A stretch of DNA of 18,343 bases from an uncultured Phascolarctobacterium sp. GTDB lineage: Bacteria; Bacillota; Negativicutes; Acidaminococcales; Acidaminococcaceae. The first letter of the stretch is position 1; each line of letters starts with the position of its first letter. Below, piece by piece: positions 8,906-16,010 of this stretch. The stretch spans positions 1-18,343 of the forward strand of contig NZ_CAJMEH010000044.1 in NCBI RefSeq assembly GCF_905212365.1, written 5' to 3'. Below the pieces are notes generated by a model. That model had not been told where the DNA came from, made no database searches, and worked only from the letters and a program-made list of their open reading frames with translations. The translations under genes and the position numbers were made by a program.

Positions 8906-10567
8906 TTAAAACATCTTATAAATCTGGAACCACATACGTCCTTTATGATTGTGGTCCTCACTTACATAATCCTCGCCGTCTATCTTCCAGGCGTAATCAA
9001 ATTGAGCGTGCCAATCGTTGGGTTTGTTATAGCGCAGTCCCAGACCCCAGCCTGCCAGCTTGCGGTGGTCGCTGCCATAATCCTTAAAGCGGTTCACCTC
9101 TCCCACGTCGATAAAGGCCGCCGCCTCCAAGCCCTCGATGCCAGTCGCGCGCCGCAGCTCCATAGTCGCCGTGTAGCCCGTGTCGCCGCTGGTCTCGCTT
9201 GCCGGATACGCGCGCACACCGCTCAAACCGCCCAAATAAAAGCGTTCGCTGCCGTCCAGCCCGCGGTTTGCCAGCTGGGCGTGGGCTTCAAAGCGCAAAT
9301 TCCACAGCTTCCAGTAGCGCACATGGTTAAAGTCCGCCGTTAATTTATGATAAGCGCCGTCGTAATACGCGCCGCCGTCCTTGGTGTCGATATCGCCGTA
9401 CCAATAAATCAAATTAGCGCTGGTAAAGCGGTTGGGCAGATATTCGCTGGTTGCAATGCCCACATGCAGCACGTCGGCGCTCTTTTCCGTACTCAAACGC
9501 AGTCCCAGACCGGGTATTAAGTCAAAGCGCAGGTCGTCGGTGATTTTGCGGTGGTCATAACCGTAAATTGCCGTTACCCGTTTGCTCATATCGCGGTATA
9601 CCGGCGTCAGACCGTAGAAGCTGAAGCCTTCGGATTCGCCCGTAGGATTCCAGAAATCCACCGTGCCCAAATCGTAGTTGCTGCGGCTGTAGCCTACGCC
9701 CCAACGTGTTCCCCGGCTGCCGATGGCAGTTTCGTAATTCACGCCGTAGTTTTTCGTATGCTTATTGCTTATATAGCCGCTGACGCCAATCTTGTCGCCG
9801 TTGCGACCGGGGTTGTTGACTTCCGTATGGAAGCCGTAACGATAACGCCCGCTGCTCTTGCTGCCGCCGTTATCTACGAATACATAATTGTTCCACACCC
9901 TGCGCTCTATGGCTTCAATTTCCAAAGCCGTAGTCACCGGCTGACTTCCCGGTCGCAGTACGCCGCGGGCAATCACGCCCGGCAAGTCGTTTAAATTATT
10001 CAGGACACTCTCCAGCTTTTTATCCGTAATTACTGCGCCGCTCTTTAAGGGCGCGGCAAAGCTTTGCAGAACGCTGTCCGCTACCTCGCTGTCATTGCGC
10101 GTAATCTTCACCGTATCGAAGCTGGCGACATAGACTTTAATTTCAAGTTTGCCGTTTTCTATTTGCTGCGGCGGAACCACAGCCTGGGCCACGGTGTAAC
10201 CGCAGCTACGGGCGTAATCAGTCACAACCTGAGTTAAAGCCTGCAATTCGTCCATACCTACGCTGCGCTTACTGTAGCTGTTTAAAATTTCTTGCAGCTT
10301 GCCTTCCTTGTCCGGCAGTGCAAAGCCTGTCAGTGTGATTTCATTAACAAAAAAAGCCGGGTTTTCTGCTGTACCCGTGTTGCCTGCCTGATAGCCCGAG
10401 GCAGTTGGCTGCTCGTTTTTTACTTCCGCCTGCTGCTGGCCGGTGCGGTTATATGGATGCGTAGTCACAGCCTCCTTATCGAAGCTGGGTATGGGCGATG
10501 CTGCCAAAGCTGCCGTACTGATTGTGGTACACAGCAACGTCGCTGCTATTGTCGTAATTTTTTTCAT
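8906..10567 (-). CDS. Two-partner secretion outer-membrane transporter (TpsB, ShlB/FhaC/HecB family)
   Basis: The product is an outer-membrane beta-barrel transporter that should secrete the TpsA encoded directly downstream. I chose ATG 10567 (553 aa), 8 nt after GGAGG; a GTG one codon upstream is an alternative. Residues 1-23 form a signal peptide ending ALAA. Residues ~72-147 (FFVNEITLTGF to LEIKVYV) fit POTRA_2, and ~150-215 a second POTRA-like part including the conserved LPGVIARGVLRPG. From ~220 to the end is the ShlB-type barrel, with FYLGGLSGVRAYP matching the conserved GG..VRGYP region (Ala replaces the usual Gly). The protein ends in WFQIYKMF, a C-terminal aromatic typical of proteins inserted by BamA. 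Length matches the family (about 550-590 aa). The stop lies 12 nt from the tpsA ATG, so the genes are an operon. Confidence 0.95.
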   Translation of the reverse strand: MKKITTIAATLLCTTISTAALAASPIPSFDKEAVTTHPYNRTGQQQAEVKNEQPTASGYQAGNTGTAENPAFFVNEITLTGFALPDKEGKLQEILNSYSKRSVGMDELQALTQVVTDYARSCGYTVAQAVVPPQQIENGKLEIKVYVASFDTVKITRNDSEVADSVLQSFAAPLKSGAVITDKKLESVLNNLNDLPGVIARGVLRPGSQPVTTALEIEAIERRVWNNYVFVDNGGSKSSGRYRYGFHTEVNNPGRNGDKIGVSGYISNKHTKNYGVNYETAIGSRGTRWGVGYSRSNYDLGTVDFWNPTGESEGFSFYGLTPVYRDMSKRVTAIYGYDHRKITDDLRFDLIPGLGLRLSTEKSADVLHVGIATSEYLPNRFTSANLIYWYGDIDTKDGGAYYDGAYHKLTADFNHVRYWKLWNLRFEAHAQLANRGLDGSERFYLGGLSGVRAYPASETSGDTGYTATMELRRATGIEGLEAAAFIDVGEVNRFKDYGSDHRKLAGWGLGLRYNKPNDWHAQFDYAWKIDGEDYVSEDHNHKGRMWFQIYKMF

Positions 10568-10595
10568 CACTGCAACCTCCTGCTATAAGCTTTAT

Positions 10596-10650
10596 AAAAA
10601 GCTCTGAATAAATCTCTCGCTGTCAGCTCTTGCCGATTTAATCAGAGCTT
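10596..10650 (-). promoter_or_regulatory. Terminator-like hairpin (possible attenuator) in the tpsB leader
   Basis: On the minus strand AAGCTCTGATTAAATC (10650-10635) can pair with GATTTATTCAGAGCTT (10614-10599), 15 of 16 positions, and is followed by a T5 run (10600-10596). It lies only 29 nt before the tpsB ATG. The 5' arm can instead pair as AGCTCT with the nearby AGAGCT inside the loop, giving a mutually exclusive smaller hairpin. This is the layout of an attenuator, but the regulator or signal is not visible. Confidence 0.5.
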
Positions 10651-10731
10651 CCCTGCAAATATTTCGTTACATGTTCTGCCGTCAATCATTTCGCAGAAGC
10701 ATTTTCTCTCATCTTCTAGTTATCCTTTTAA

Positions 10732-10740
10732 ATTATAGCA
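10732..10740 (-). promoter_or_regulatory. Candidate extended -10 promoter for tpsB-tpsA
   Basis: The minus strand reads TGCTATAAT, a perfect -10 hexamer (10737-10732) with a TGn extension. The best -35-like TTGCCG is only 15 nt away, so the promoter would depend on the extended -10. Transcription would start near 10725, giving a leader of about 160 nt that contains the attenuator-like hairpin. Confidence 0.5.
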
Positions 10741-10741
10741 C

Positions 10742-10846
10742 AGAAGTCCCCCCGGCAAGTTTTTTGTTCGTGGTAAAACACACTATCGCTGCTTGCCTAT
10801 GCGCCAGGCTCACGACTGCCAACTTTTTTTATTACGGGGGACTTCT
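10742..10846. repeat. 105-bp element with 11-bp terminal inverted repeats
   Basis: AGAAGTCCCCC at 10742-10752 is repeated as its exact complement at 10836-10846. The left end abuts the tpsB -10 promoter, so the arm occupies the -35 region. I see no flanking target-site duplication and no coding sequence inside. It could be a small miniature mobile element, a cruciform-type regulatory site or a binding site for a dimeric regulator. Confidence 0.45.
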
Positions 10847-10866
10847 TGGGATGCAAGGCAGCTTTC

Positions 10867-10910
10867 AAAAAAAAACGCAGGCTGCATACCTTCATCGTAC
10901 ACAGCCTGCG
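10867..10910 (-). terminator. Intrinsic terminator after the CNNM/CorC-type gene
   Basis: Minus-strand CGCAGGCTG (10910-10902) pairs with CAGCCTGCG (10884-10876), and the stem extends inward to 14 bp with G-U pairs around a 7-nt loop. It is followed by nine T (10875-10867). This is a very strong Rho-independent terminator that separates the upstream transcript from the tpsB-tpsA operon. Confidence 0.93.
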
Positions 10911-10943
10911 CTGAAAATTTTACTGATATTAAGTTAAACCATT

Positions 10944-11150
10944 TTATGCGCTGTGCTTCTGCGCCAAGCGCACAGCCAATTCTTTATTATACATTTCTTC
11001 CGGCTCCGTGCAGAAAAAATCGTGCAGCCGCCGTTCCAGCGGCCTTACAAATTCCCTTACTGCACGTCGTTCAAATATTCCTCCTGCAGCTCCTCGTGAA
11101 TATTTTCCGGCTCGTGCAAAAGCTGAATGCGCACACGGGTAATCCGCATT
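10944..11150 (-). other. Coding-looking frame without a usual start, overlapping the 3' end of the CNNM/CorC-type gene
   Basis: In a different frame from the upstream gene, the minus strand is open for 68 codons and ends at TAA 10944. The last ~35 codons, beyond the upstream stop at 11057, read like protein: RPLERRLHDFF, then CTEPEEMYNKEL, then AVRLAQKHSA. There is no ATG, GTG or TTG in the frame before ATG 10994, which would leave only 16 residues. It may be a small gene with a rare start, a relic, a frameshifted extension or chance. I do not recognise a family. Confidence 0.25.
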
Positions 11151-12451
11151 TTATCCACTTCCTCCACCGTAAATTCGGCGGCGTCGGTCTTCACCTTCTG
11201 CCCCACCTTAGGCGGATAGTCTATTTGAGCGTACACCCAACCGCCGATAGTATCGCAGTTTTCCGTATCCAGTTCCAGCTCGAAGAAGTCGTTAACGTCG
11301 TCCAGCAGCATTTTGCCGTCCACAGAATAGGTCTTGCTGCCCTTATCCTCTACCTCCGGCCGTTCCTCGTCGAACTCATCCTGAATCTCACCGACGATTT
11401 CCTCCAGGATATCCTCCACCGTCACCATACCGGCAGTGCCGCCGTATTCGTCGATTAAAACTGCCAGCTGGCTGCGGTGCTTCTGCAGCATGCGCAGCAG
11501 CTTACTGATGGGCAAGGATTCCGGCACCAGCAACACGTCGCGGGCCAAAGCGCGCAGGTCGGGCGTAGTACCGGCGTTCAAATCGCGCAGCAAATCCTTG
11601 ATATGCAAAAAGCCGACGATATGGTCCTTGTCCTCCTGACAAATTGGGTAGCGCGTCATGCGCTCGTTGAGCGCCGTTTTGATATTTTCCTCCACAGGCT
11701 CGTCCAGATACAAGCACACCATATCGGTACGCGGCACCATAATATCGCTGGCGCGGCGGTCGGAAAAATCGAAAACATTATCCAGATAGGTCAGTTCCGT
11801 TTTATCGATATAGCCGTGCTTATGGCTTTCTTCCATTAATATACGGATTTCTTCCTCGTTATGGGCTTCTTCCGCCTCGCTGGCGGCCTCCACTCCCAAA
11901 CGGCGCAGCACCCAGTTAGCCACATGGTTCAAAATCCACACGGCAGGATACATCAGCTTATCGAACAGCAGCAGCGGCCACGCTACGAACAGTACGATTT
12001 CTTCCGTGCGCTGAATGGACAAGGACTTGGGCACCAGCTCGCCTAAAACAATGTGTAGAGCGGTAATTACGCTGAAGCCCACCACAAAGGCCAGCGTATG
12101 CTCCATCTGCGGCGACAGGTTCAACAGCTGAAATACGGGGTGCATAATCTGCGCCACCGTAGGCTCGCCAATCCAGCCAAGGCCCAGGGAAGCAATAGTA
12201 ATGCCCAGCTGGGTTACGGAAAGGAAAGCGTCCAGATGCTCCGTTACCTTTTTAGCGTGCACCGCCCGGCGGTTGCCTTCTTTTATTAAGGCGTCCAAAC
12301 GCGAAGGGCGCACCTTCACAATAGAAAATTCCGACGCCACGAAAAAGCCGTTCAGCGCCACCAGGAAAAACACTACGATAATATTAAAGATAATTATAAG
12401 ATAGTCCAAACAAATCTGCCGGCTGCACAAAACGCAGCGGGACAGGTTCAC
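11057..12451 (-). CDS. CNNM/CorC-type (HlyC/CorC family) membrane protein with CBS pair
   Basis: Numbering from GTG 12451 gives 464 residues. Residues 17-205 are the DUF21/CNNM membrane domain, with hydrophobic segments at ~17-41, ~120-137 and ~152-182 and a conserved GELVPK at 137-142. Residues ~235-290 and ~305-360 are two CBS domains (IMVPRTDMV; IDEYGGTAGMVTVEDILEEIVGEI). Residues ~375-443 are the CorC/HlyC C-terminal domain. Homologues are linked to Mg2+/Co2+ efflux or homeostasis; the 'hemolysin' name is historical. The start is doubtful: GTG 12451 shares a base with the GGAGG at 12455-12451. In-frame CTG 12445, 5 nt after GGAGG, fits better; TTG 12430 is too distant. Ends at 11057 and is followed by a strong terminator, so it looks like a single-gene transcript. 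Confidence 0.92.
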   Translation of the reverse strand: MNLSRCVLCSRQICLDYLIIIFNIIVVFFLVALNGFFVASEFSIVKVRPSRLDALIKEGNRRAVHAKKVTEHLDAFLSVTQLGITIASLGLGWIGEPTVAQIMHPVFQLLNLSPQMEHTLAFVVGFSVITALHIVLGELVPKSLSIQRTEEIVLFVAWPLLLFDKLMYPAVWILNHVANWVLRRLGVEAASEAEEAHNEEEIRILMEESHKHGYIDKTELTYLDNVFDFSDRRASDIMVPRTDMVCLYLDEPVEENIKTALNERMTRYPICQEDKDHIVGFLHIKDLLRDLNAGTTPDLRALARDVLLVPESLPISKLLRMLQKHRSQLAVLIDEYGGTAGMVTVEDILEEIVGEIQDEFDEERPEVEDKGSKTYSVDGKMLLDDVNDFFELELDTENCDTIGGWVYAQIDYPPKVGQKVKTDAAEFTVEEVDKMRITRVRIQLLHEPENIHEELQEEYLNDVQ

Positions 12452-12476
12452 CTCCGTAAAAAATTATAGTACTATC

Positions 12477-12485
12477 ATTATATCA
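12477..12485 (-). promoter_or_regulatory. Candidate extended -10 promoter of the CNNM/CorC-type gene
   Basis: Minus-strand TGATATAAT gives a perfect TATAAT (12482-12477) with a TG extension. No good -35 is seen at 16-18 nt. A second TATAAT lies about 15 nt downstream. Either would start a short leader just before the GGAGG at 12455-12451. Confidence 0.45.
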
Positions 12486-12543
12486 CGCATCAAACGCAAA
12501 TAAAAATATTATTTTCAAATGACAAGTAAATTTTACCGCGCTT

Positions 12544-12642
12544 TTACTTATCCAGCACGTTCAGCTGCAAAACGTCCGGGCGGGCGTAATGGCCGCAAGC
12601 ATCGAACTCCATACGGCTGGCAGGAACCTTATTTTTACCCCT
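12544..12642 (-). pseudogene. C-terminal relic of a carbon-nitrogen hydrolase (nitrilase/amidase-like)
   Basis: A 32-codon open stretch between TGA (12645) and TAA (12544) encodes VPASRMEFDACGHYARPDVL and then QLNVLDK. The GHYARPDV pattern is typical of the C-terminal end of nitrilase-superfamily proteins. There is no start codon with a ribosome binding site, no catalytic Glu-Lys-Cys part, and the preceding bases are the ileS terminator. This is therefore the tail of a gene whose body has been lost. The family assignment is from memory of the motif and is moderately sure. Confidence 0.5.
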
Positions 12643-12681
12643 TCACGATAAATCAAAATTGTACATCGTAAACAATACCAT

Positions 12682-12724
12682 AAAAAGAAAAACCGTGCAA
12701 GAAAATTTAATCTCACACGGTTTT
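12682..12724 (-). terminator. Intrinsic terminator after ileS
   Basis: Minus-strand AAAACCGTG (12724-12716) pairs with CACGGTTTT (12697-12689), followed by a T-rich run. It begins 28 nt beyond the ileS stop. The A-rich 5' side suggests it could also work weakly in the other direction. Confidence 0.85.
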
Positions 12725-12751
12725 CTAATCATAATTTGCCCGTCAAGCGGC

Positions 12752-15541
12752 TTATTTTACCGCTTCCGCGCAGCGGTGGCACAGCGTCGGATGCTCGGCG
12801 TCCTGCCCTACCTCGTCGCTGTAAATCCAGCAGCGTTCGCACTTCTGGCCCTCGGCCGGCATAACCGTAACCTTCAAATCCTCGCGGCCCGTAGCTTCTG
12901 CGCCGCCGGCAGCGCCCTCCACTACTGCAGCCTGAGAAACGATGAGCAACGTTGCCAAATCCTTTTCTACGGATTGCAGAATAGCCAAAGCCTCGCCCTC
13001 AGCGTGCAGCTCTACCTTAGCGTCCAAGGAATGGCCAATCTTCTTGTCGCGGCGCGCCAACTCCAGCACCTTGGTGATTTCGCTGCGGATGCCGATGAAG
13101 TTATCCCATTTTGCTTCCAAAGCTTCGTCGATATATTCTTCTTTAATTTCCGGCCACGGCAGCATCTGTACGGACTCGGGAGCGTTGGCAGGCTTACGCA
13201 TAAACTGCCATACCTCCTCCATGGTGAAGCTCAAAACAGGCGTCAGCATCACAATCAAATCCATAAGAATTTCGTGCATAGCGGTCTGCGCGCTGCGGCG
13301 CTCCTTGCTGCCGGCCTTGTAAGCGTACAAACGGTCTTTAATAATATCCAGATAGAAGCTGGACATTTCCACGGTGCAGAAATTATGGATGGCATGGTAC
13401 AGCACATGGAAGTCGTAGCTTTCGTAAGCGGCGGTAACTTCTTTTTTCAACAGCTGCAAGTGCATCAGCGCCCATTTATCCAGCTCCAGCATTTCGCTGA
13501 AGGGAACGGCGTCCTTTTCATAATCAAAGTCGTTGGTATTGCCTAAGATGTAGCGCATGGTATTGCGAATCTTGCGGTATACCTCGGACAGCTGCTTCAA
13601 AATCTTAGGCGAAATGCGAATATCAGCCTTGTAATCGGAAGAAGCGGCCCACAGGCGGATAATGTCCGCGCCGTATTGCTTGATTACGTCCTGCGGCACG
13701 ATAACGTTACCGACGGATTTGGACATCTTGCGGCCTTCGCCGTCCACTACATAGCCGTGGGTCAGCACGGATTTATAAGGAGCCTTGCCGGTAACGGCAA
13801 CGGAGGTCAGCAAAGAGGACTGGAACCAGCCGCGGTGCTGGTCGCTGCCTTCCAAATACATATCCACAGGCCAGCACAGCTCCGGACGTTTAGCGGCCAC
13901 AGCCATATGGGAGGAACCGCTGTCGAACCATACGTCCATGATATCCGTTTCCTTGTGGAAATGATTATGTCCGCACTTGGGGCAAACAGTTCCGGCAGGC
14001 AGCAGCTCTTCGGCGGAATGAGCCCACCAGGCGTCGCTGCCCTCCTTTTCAAACCAATCGGCAACGGCGTTAATCGTTTCTTCATTAATCAAATGCTCGC
14101 CGCAGTTATCGCAGTAGAACACGGGGATGGGCACGCCCCAAACGCGCTGGCGGCTGATGCACCAGTCGTGACGGTCGCTGACCATATTATGGATGCGCTG
14201 GCGGCCCCAGGAGGGAATCCACTGCACGTCGCTGTCGATAGCCTGCAAAGCTTCGTCGCGGAAGCCGTCGACGGAAGCGAACCATTGCGAGGTAGCGCGG
14301 AAAATAATGGGGTTCTTGCAGCGCCAGCAGTGAGCGTATTGGTGCTTAATATTTTCCTTGCCCAGCAGGCAGTTCAGCTCGGCCAGATATTTCAGCACCG
14401 GAATATTGGCGTCGAAAACAAACATACCCTTAAAGCGCTCGCCTGCTTCTTCCGTCAGCTTGCCCTGAGCGTCGACAGGGCACAGAATCGGCAGCTTATA
14501 TTTCAGACCGGTTTCAAAGTCCACGTCGCCATGACCGGGAGCGGTATGTACGCAGCCCGTACCGGCTTCCAGCGTTACATAGTCGGCCATAACTACGAGA
14601 GAACGGCGGTTATTATATTCGGGGAAGGGATGCACGCATTCGGCGTACTCCATATCGCGGCCCATGGTAGTGCCCAGCACGTTGGACAAATCCTTCTGGC
14701 ATTTTTTGCCAACCTCGCCCAACAGCTCCTTAGCCATAAAGAGCACTTCGCCTTCGCATTCCACCCATGCATATTCCAAATCAGGGTTTAGCGCCACCGC
14801 CACGTTGGCCGGAATAGTCCAGGGCGTGGTGGTCCAAATTACCATATAAGCCTTCTTGCCCTTGGCGGCCTCCGGCGTCATGCCGTTATCCTTAACCAAA
14901 GGCATCTTTACGAAAATAGTGGGAGTCTTTTGCTCGCCGTATTCAATTTCTGCTTCAGCCAGCGCAGTTTCGCAATGGGGGCACCAGTACACGGTCTTTT
15001 TGCCCTTGTAGATGTAGCCCTTATTGGCCATCGTGCCGAATACGCGAATCTGCTCCGCTTCAAAGCTGTGATGCAGAGTAACGTAGGGATGTTCCCAATC
15101 GCCCAGCACACCCAGTCGTTTAAAATCCTCGCGCTGTACGTTCAGCCATTGCAAAGCGAAATCATGGCACTTAGCACGCAGCGTCAGCACGTCCAGCTCG
15201 TTGCGGTTCAGGCCCAGCTCCTTGATGCAGGCGTGCTCGATGGGCATACCGTGAGTATCCCAGCCCGGCACATACGGAGTATCGAAGCCGCGGGCATATT
15301 TATATTTTACAATGATATCCTTCAAAATTTTATTCAGCGCCGTGCCCATGTGAATCTTGCCGTTGGCATAGGGAGGGCCGTCGTGCAGCACAAATTTCGG
15401 CTGCCCAGCATGCAGCGCCTGCTTTTTATTATAAATGTCGTTTTCCTGCCAGAATTTCAAAAAGTCCGGTTCGCGCTGCGGCAAGCCTGCGCGCATCGGG
15501 AACTCGGTTTCAGGCAGATTCAGAGTTTTACCATAATCCAT
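12752..15541 (-). CDS. ileS: Isoleucyl-tRNA synthetase
   Basis: A class I aminoacyl-tRNA synthetase that charges tRNA-Ile with isoleucine and edits valine, in the cytoplasm. 929 residues, the normal bacterial length. I chose ATG 15541 (MDYGKTLNLP), 9 nt after GGAGG; an in-frame extension to 15574 lacks a ribosome binding site. The HIGH-type motif is PYANGKIHMGT (57-67), and KMSKS lies near 601-607. The editing domain lies between them. A CxxC...CxxC insertion (CDNCG, CPKCG) precedes DIMDVWFDSGSSH. Cys901, Cys904, Cys921 and Cys924 form the C-terminal zinc site (CERCW...CHRC) of bacterial-type enzymes. The gene has its own promoter and T-box leader and is followed by a terminator, so it is likely transcribed alone. 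Confidence 0.99.
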   Translation of the reverse strand: MDYGKTLNLPETEFPMRAGLPQREPDFLKFWQENDIYNKKQALHAGQPKFVLHDGPPYANGKIHMGTALNKILKDIIVKYKYARGFDTPYVPGWDTHGMPIEHACIKELGLNRNELDVLTLRAKCHDFALQWLNVQREDFKRLGVLGDWEHPYVTLHHSFEAEQIRVFGTMANKGYIYKGKKTVYWCPHCETALAEAEIEYGEQKTPTIFVKMPLVKDNGMTPEAAKGKKAYMVIWTTTPWTIPANVAVALNPDLEYAWVECEGEVLFMAKELLGEVGKKCQKDLSNVLGTTMGRDMEYAECVHPFPEYNNRRSLVVMADYVTLEAGTGCVHTAPGHGDVDFETGLKYKLPILCPVDAQGKLTEEAGERFKGMFVFDANIPVLKYLAELNCLLGKENIKHQYAHCWRCKNPIIFRATSQWFASVDGFRDEALQAIDSDVQWIPSWGRQRIHNMVSDRHDWCISRQRVWGVPIPVFYCDNCGEHLINEETINAVADWFEKEGSDAWWAHSAEELLPAGTVCPKCGHNHFHKETDIMDVWFDSGSSHMAVAAKRPELCWPVDMYLEGSDQHRGWFQSSLLTSVAVTGKAPYKSVLTHGYVVDGEGRKMSKSVGNVIVPQDVIKQYGADIIRLWAASSDYKADIRISPKILKQLSEVYRKIRNTMRYILGNTNDFDYEKDAVPFSEMLELDKWALMHLQLLKKEVTAAYESYDFHVLYHAIHNFCTVEMSSFYLDIIKDRLYAYKAGSKERRSAQTAMHEILMDLIVMLTPVLSFTMEEVWQFMRKPANAPESVQMLPWPEIKEEYIDEALEAKWDNFIGIRSEITKVLELARRDKKIGHSLDAKVELHAEGEALAILQSVEKDLATLLIVSQAAVVEGAAGGAEATGREDLKVTVMPAEGQKCERCWIYSDEVGQDAEHPTLCHRCAEAVK

Positions 15542-15592
15542 TGTCCATAACCTCCAAGTGAAAATATAATACAAGCATTACCTTTATTAACC

Positions 15593-15695
15593 TATACGGG
15601 CCAGAAAGCGTCAGATGCGCGAAGCAGCGACAACGACGTACAATAAGTACTTCTAGGAGCTGCGACAAAGCAGATGGCGCTTTATCGCCCGTATA
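15593..15695. repeat. 103-bp inverted-repeat element in the ileS leader
   Basis: The ends are a perfect 9-bp inverted repeat (TATACGGGC at 15593-15601, GCCCGTATA at 15687-15695). Pairing then continues through a small internal loop into AAAGCG/CGCTTT. Inside are GCAGC/GCTGC and a GTAC-AATAA-GTAC hairpin, plus near-direct copies of CAGATG(G)CGC. It begins where the T-box terminator T-run ends and stops 40 nt before the GGAGG. It looks like a miniature dispersed repeat; other copies cannot be checked within this window. Confidence 0.5.
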
Positions 15696-15728
15696 AAAAG
15701 GCTCCGTCCCGCTACAAGGGACGAAGCC
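15695..15728 (-). terminator. T-box leader terminator hairpin
   Basis: Minus-strand GGCTTCGTCCC (15728-15718) pairs with GGGACGGAGCC (15710-15700), with one G-U pair and a 7-nt loop, followed by T5 (15699-15695). Its 5' arm overlaps the antiterminator partner of the T-box sequence, so the two structures exclude each other. Confidence 0.93.
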
Positions 15729-15945
15729 TATAAAAATCACTACTCCGTGGTACCACCCTCATGACAGCGCCCAAAGCCGCCGCCACTCGTGTGCGCTTTA
15801 TCGGGCGCCACCGTATGGAACTACTGCTTTCGTCCCATCCGCTCCAAAGTGATTTTCACCTGTTTTGCTGACGGCCGGGCTCCCACCATCCCCAGCTCGC
15901 TTGCCCCGCGCCGCAGGCTACTGTCTTTATCATCGCGTTAGCAAT
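15695..15945 (-). promoter_or_regulatory. T-box riboswitch (tRNA-Ile responsive) controlling ileS
   Basis: The leader contains the canonical T-box AGGGTGGTACCACGG (15759-15745), whose bulge binds the 3' end of uncharged tRNA. Stem I shows the typical GCTGGGGATGGTGGGAGCC distal region (about 15897-15879). The specifier is AUC (15853-15851, in GAAAATCACT), matching the GAU anticodon of tRNA-Ile, which agrees with the ileS gene downstream. Uncharged tRNA-Ile should stabilise the antiterminator and allow ileS transcription; charged tRNA lets the terminator form. Confidence 0.95.
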
Positions 15946-15961
15946 ATTTAAAACAATTATC

Positions 15962-15990
15962 ATTATATCTTAGGGAAGTGTAGAAGTCAA
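15962..15990 (-). promoter_or_regulatory. SigA-type promoter of ileS
   Basis: Minus-strand TTGACT (15990-15985) and TATAAT (15967-15962) are separated by exactly 17 nt. This is close to the full housekeeping consensus. It gives a start near 15955, just upstream of the T-box leader. Confidence 0.9.
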
Positions 15991-16010
15991 CCCAAACGAT
16001 ATTTTCTGTT

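Noticed and set aside
8867..9343. Plus-strand frames opposite tpsB
   Set aside because: Antisense of a well-supported TpsB gene, with no ribosome binding site or recognisable domain.
13676..14791. 371-codon plus-strand open frame opposite ileS
   Set aside because: A shadow of ileS; the minus strand has all synthetase motifs and this frame resembles nothing.
15528..15740. 70-codon minus-strand frame from GTG 15740 across the ileS leader
   Set aside because: It runs through the T-box terminator and the inverted-repeat element and overlaps the ileS start; it has no proper ribosome binding site. A leader RNA explains the region better.
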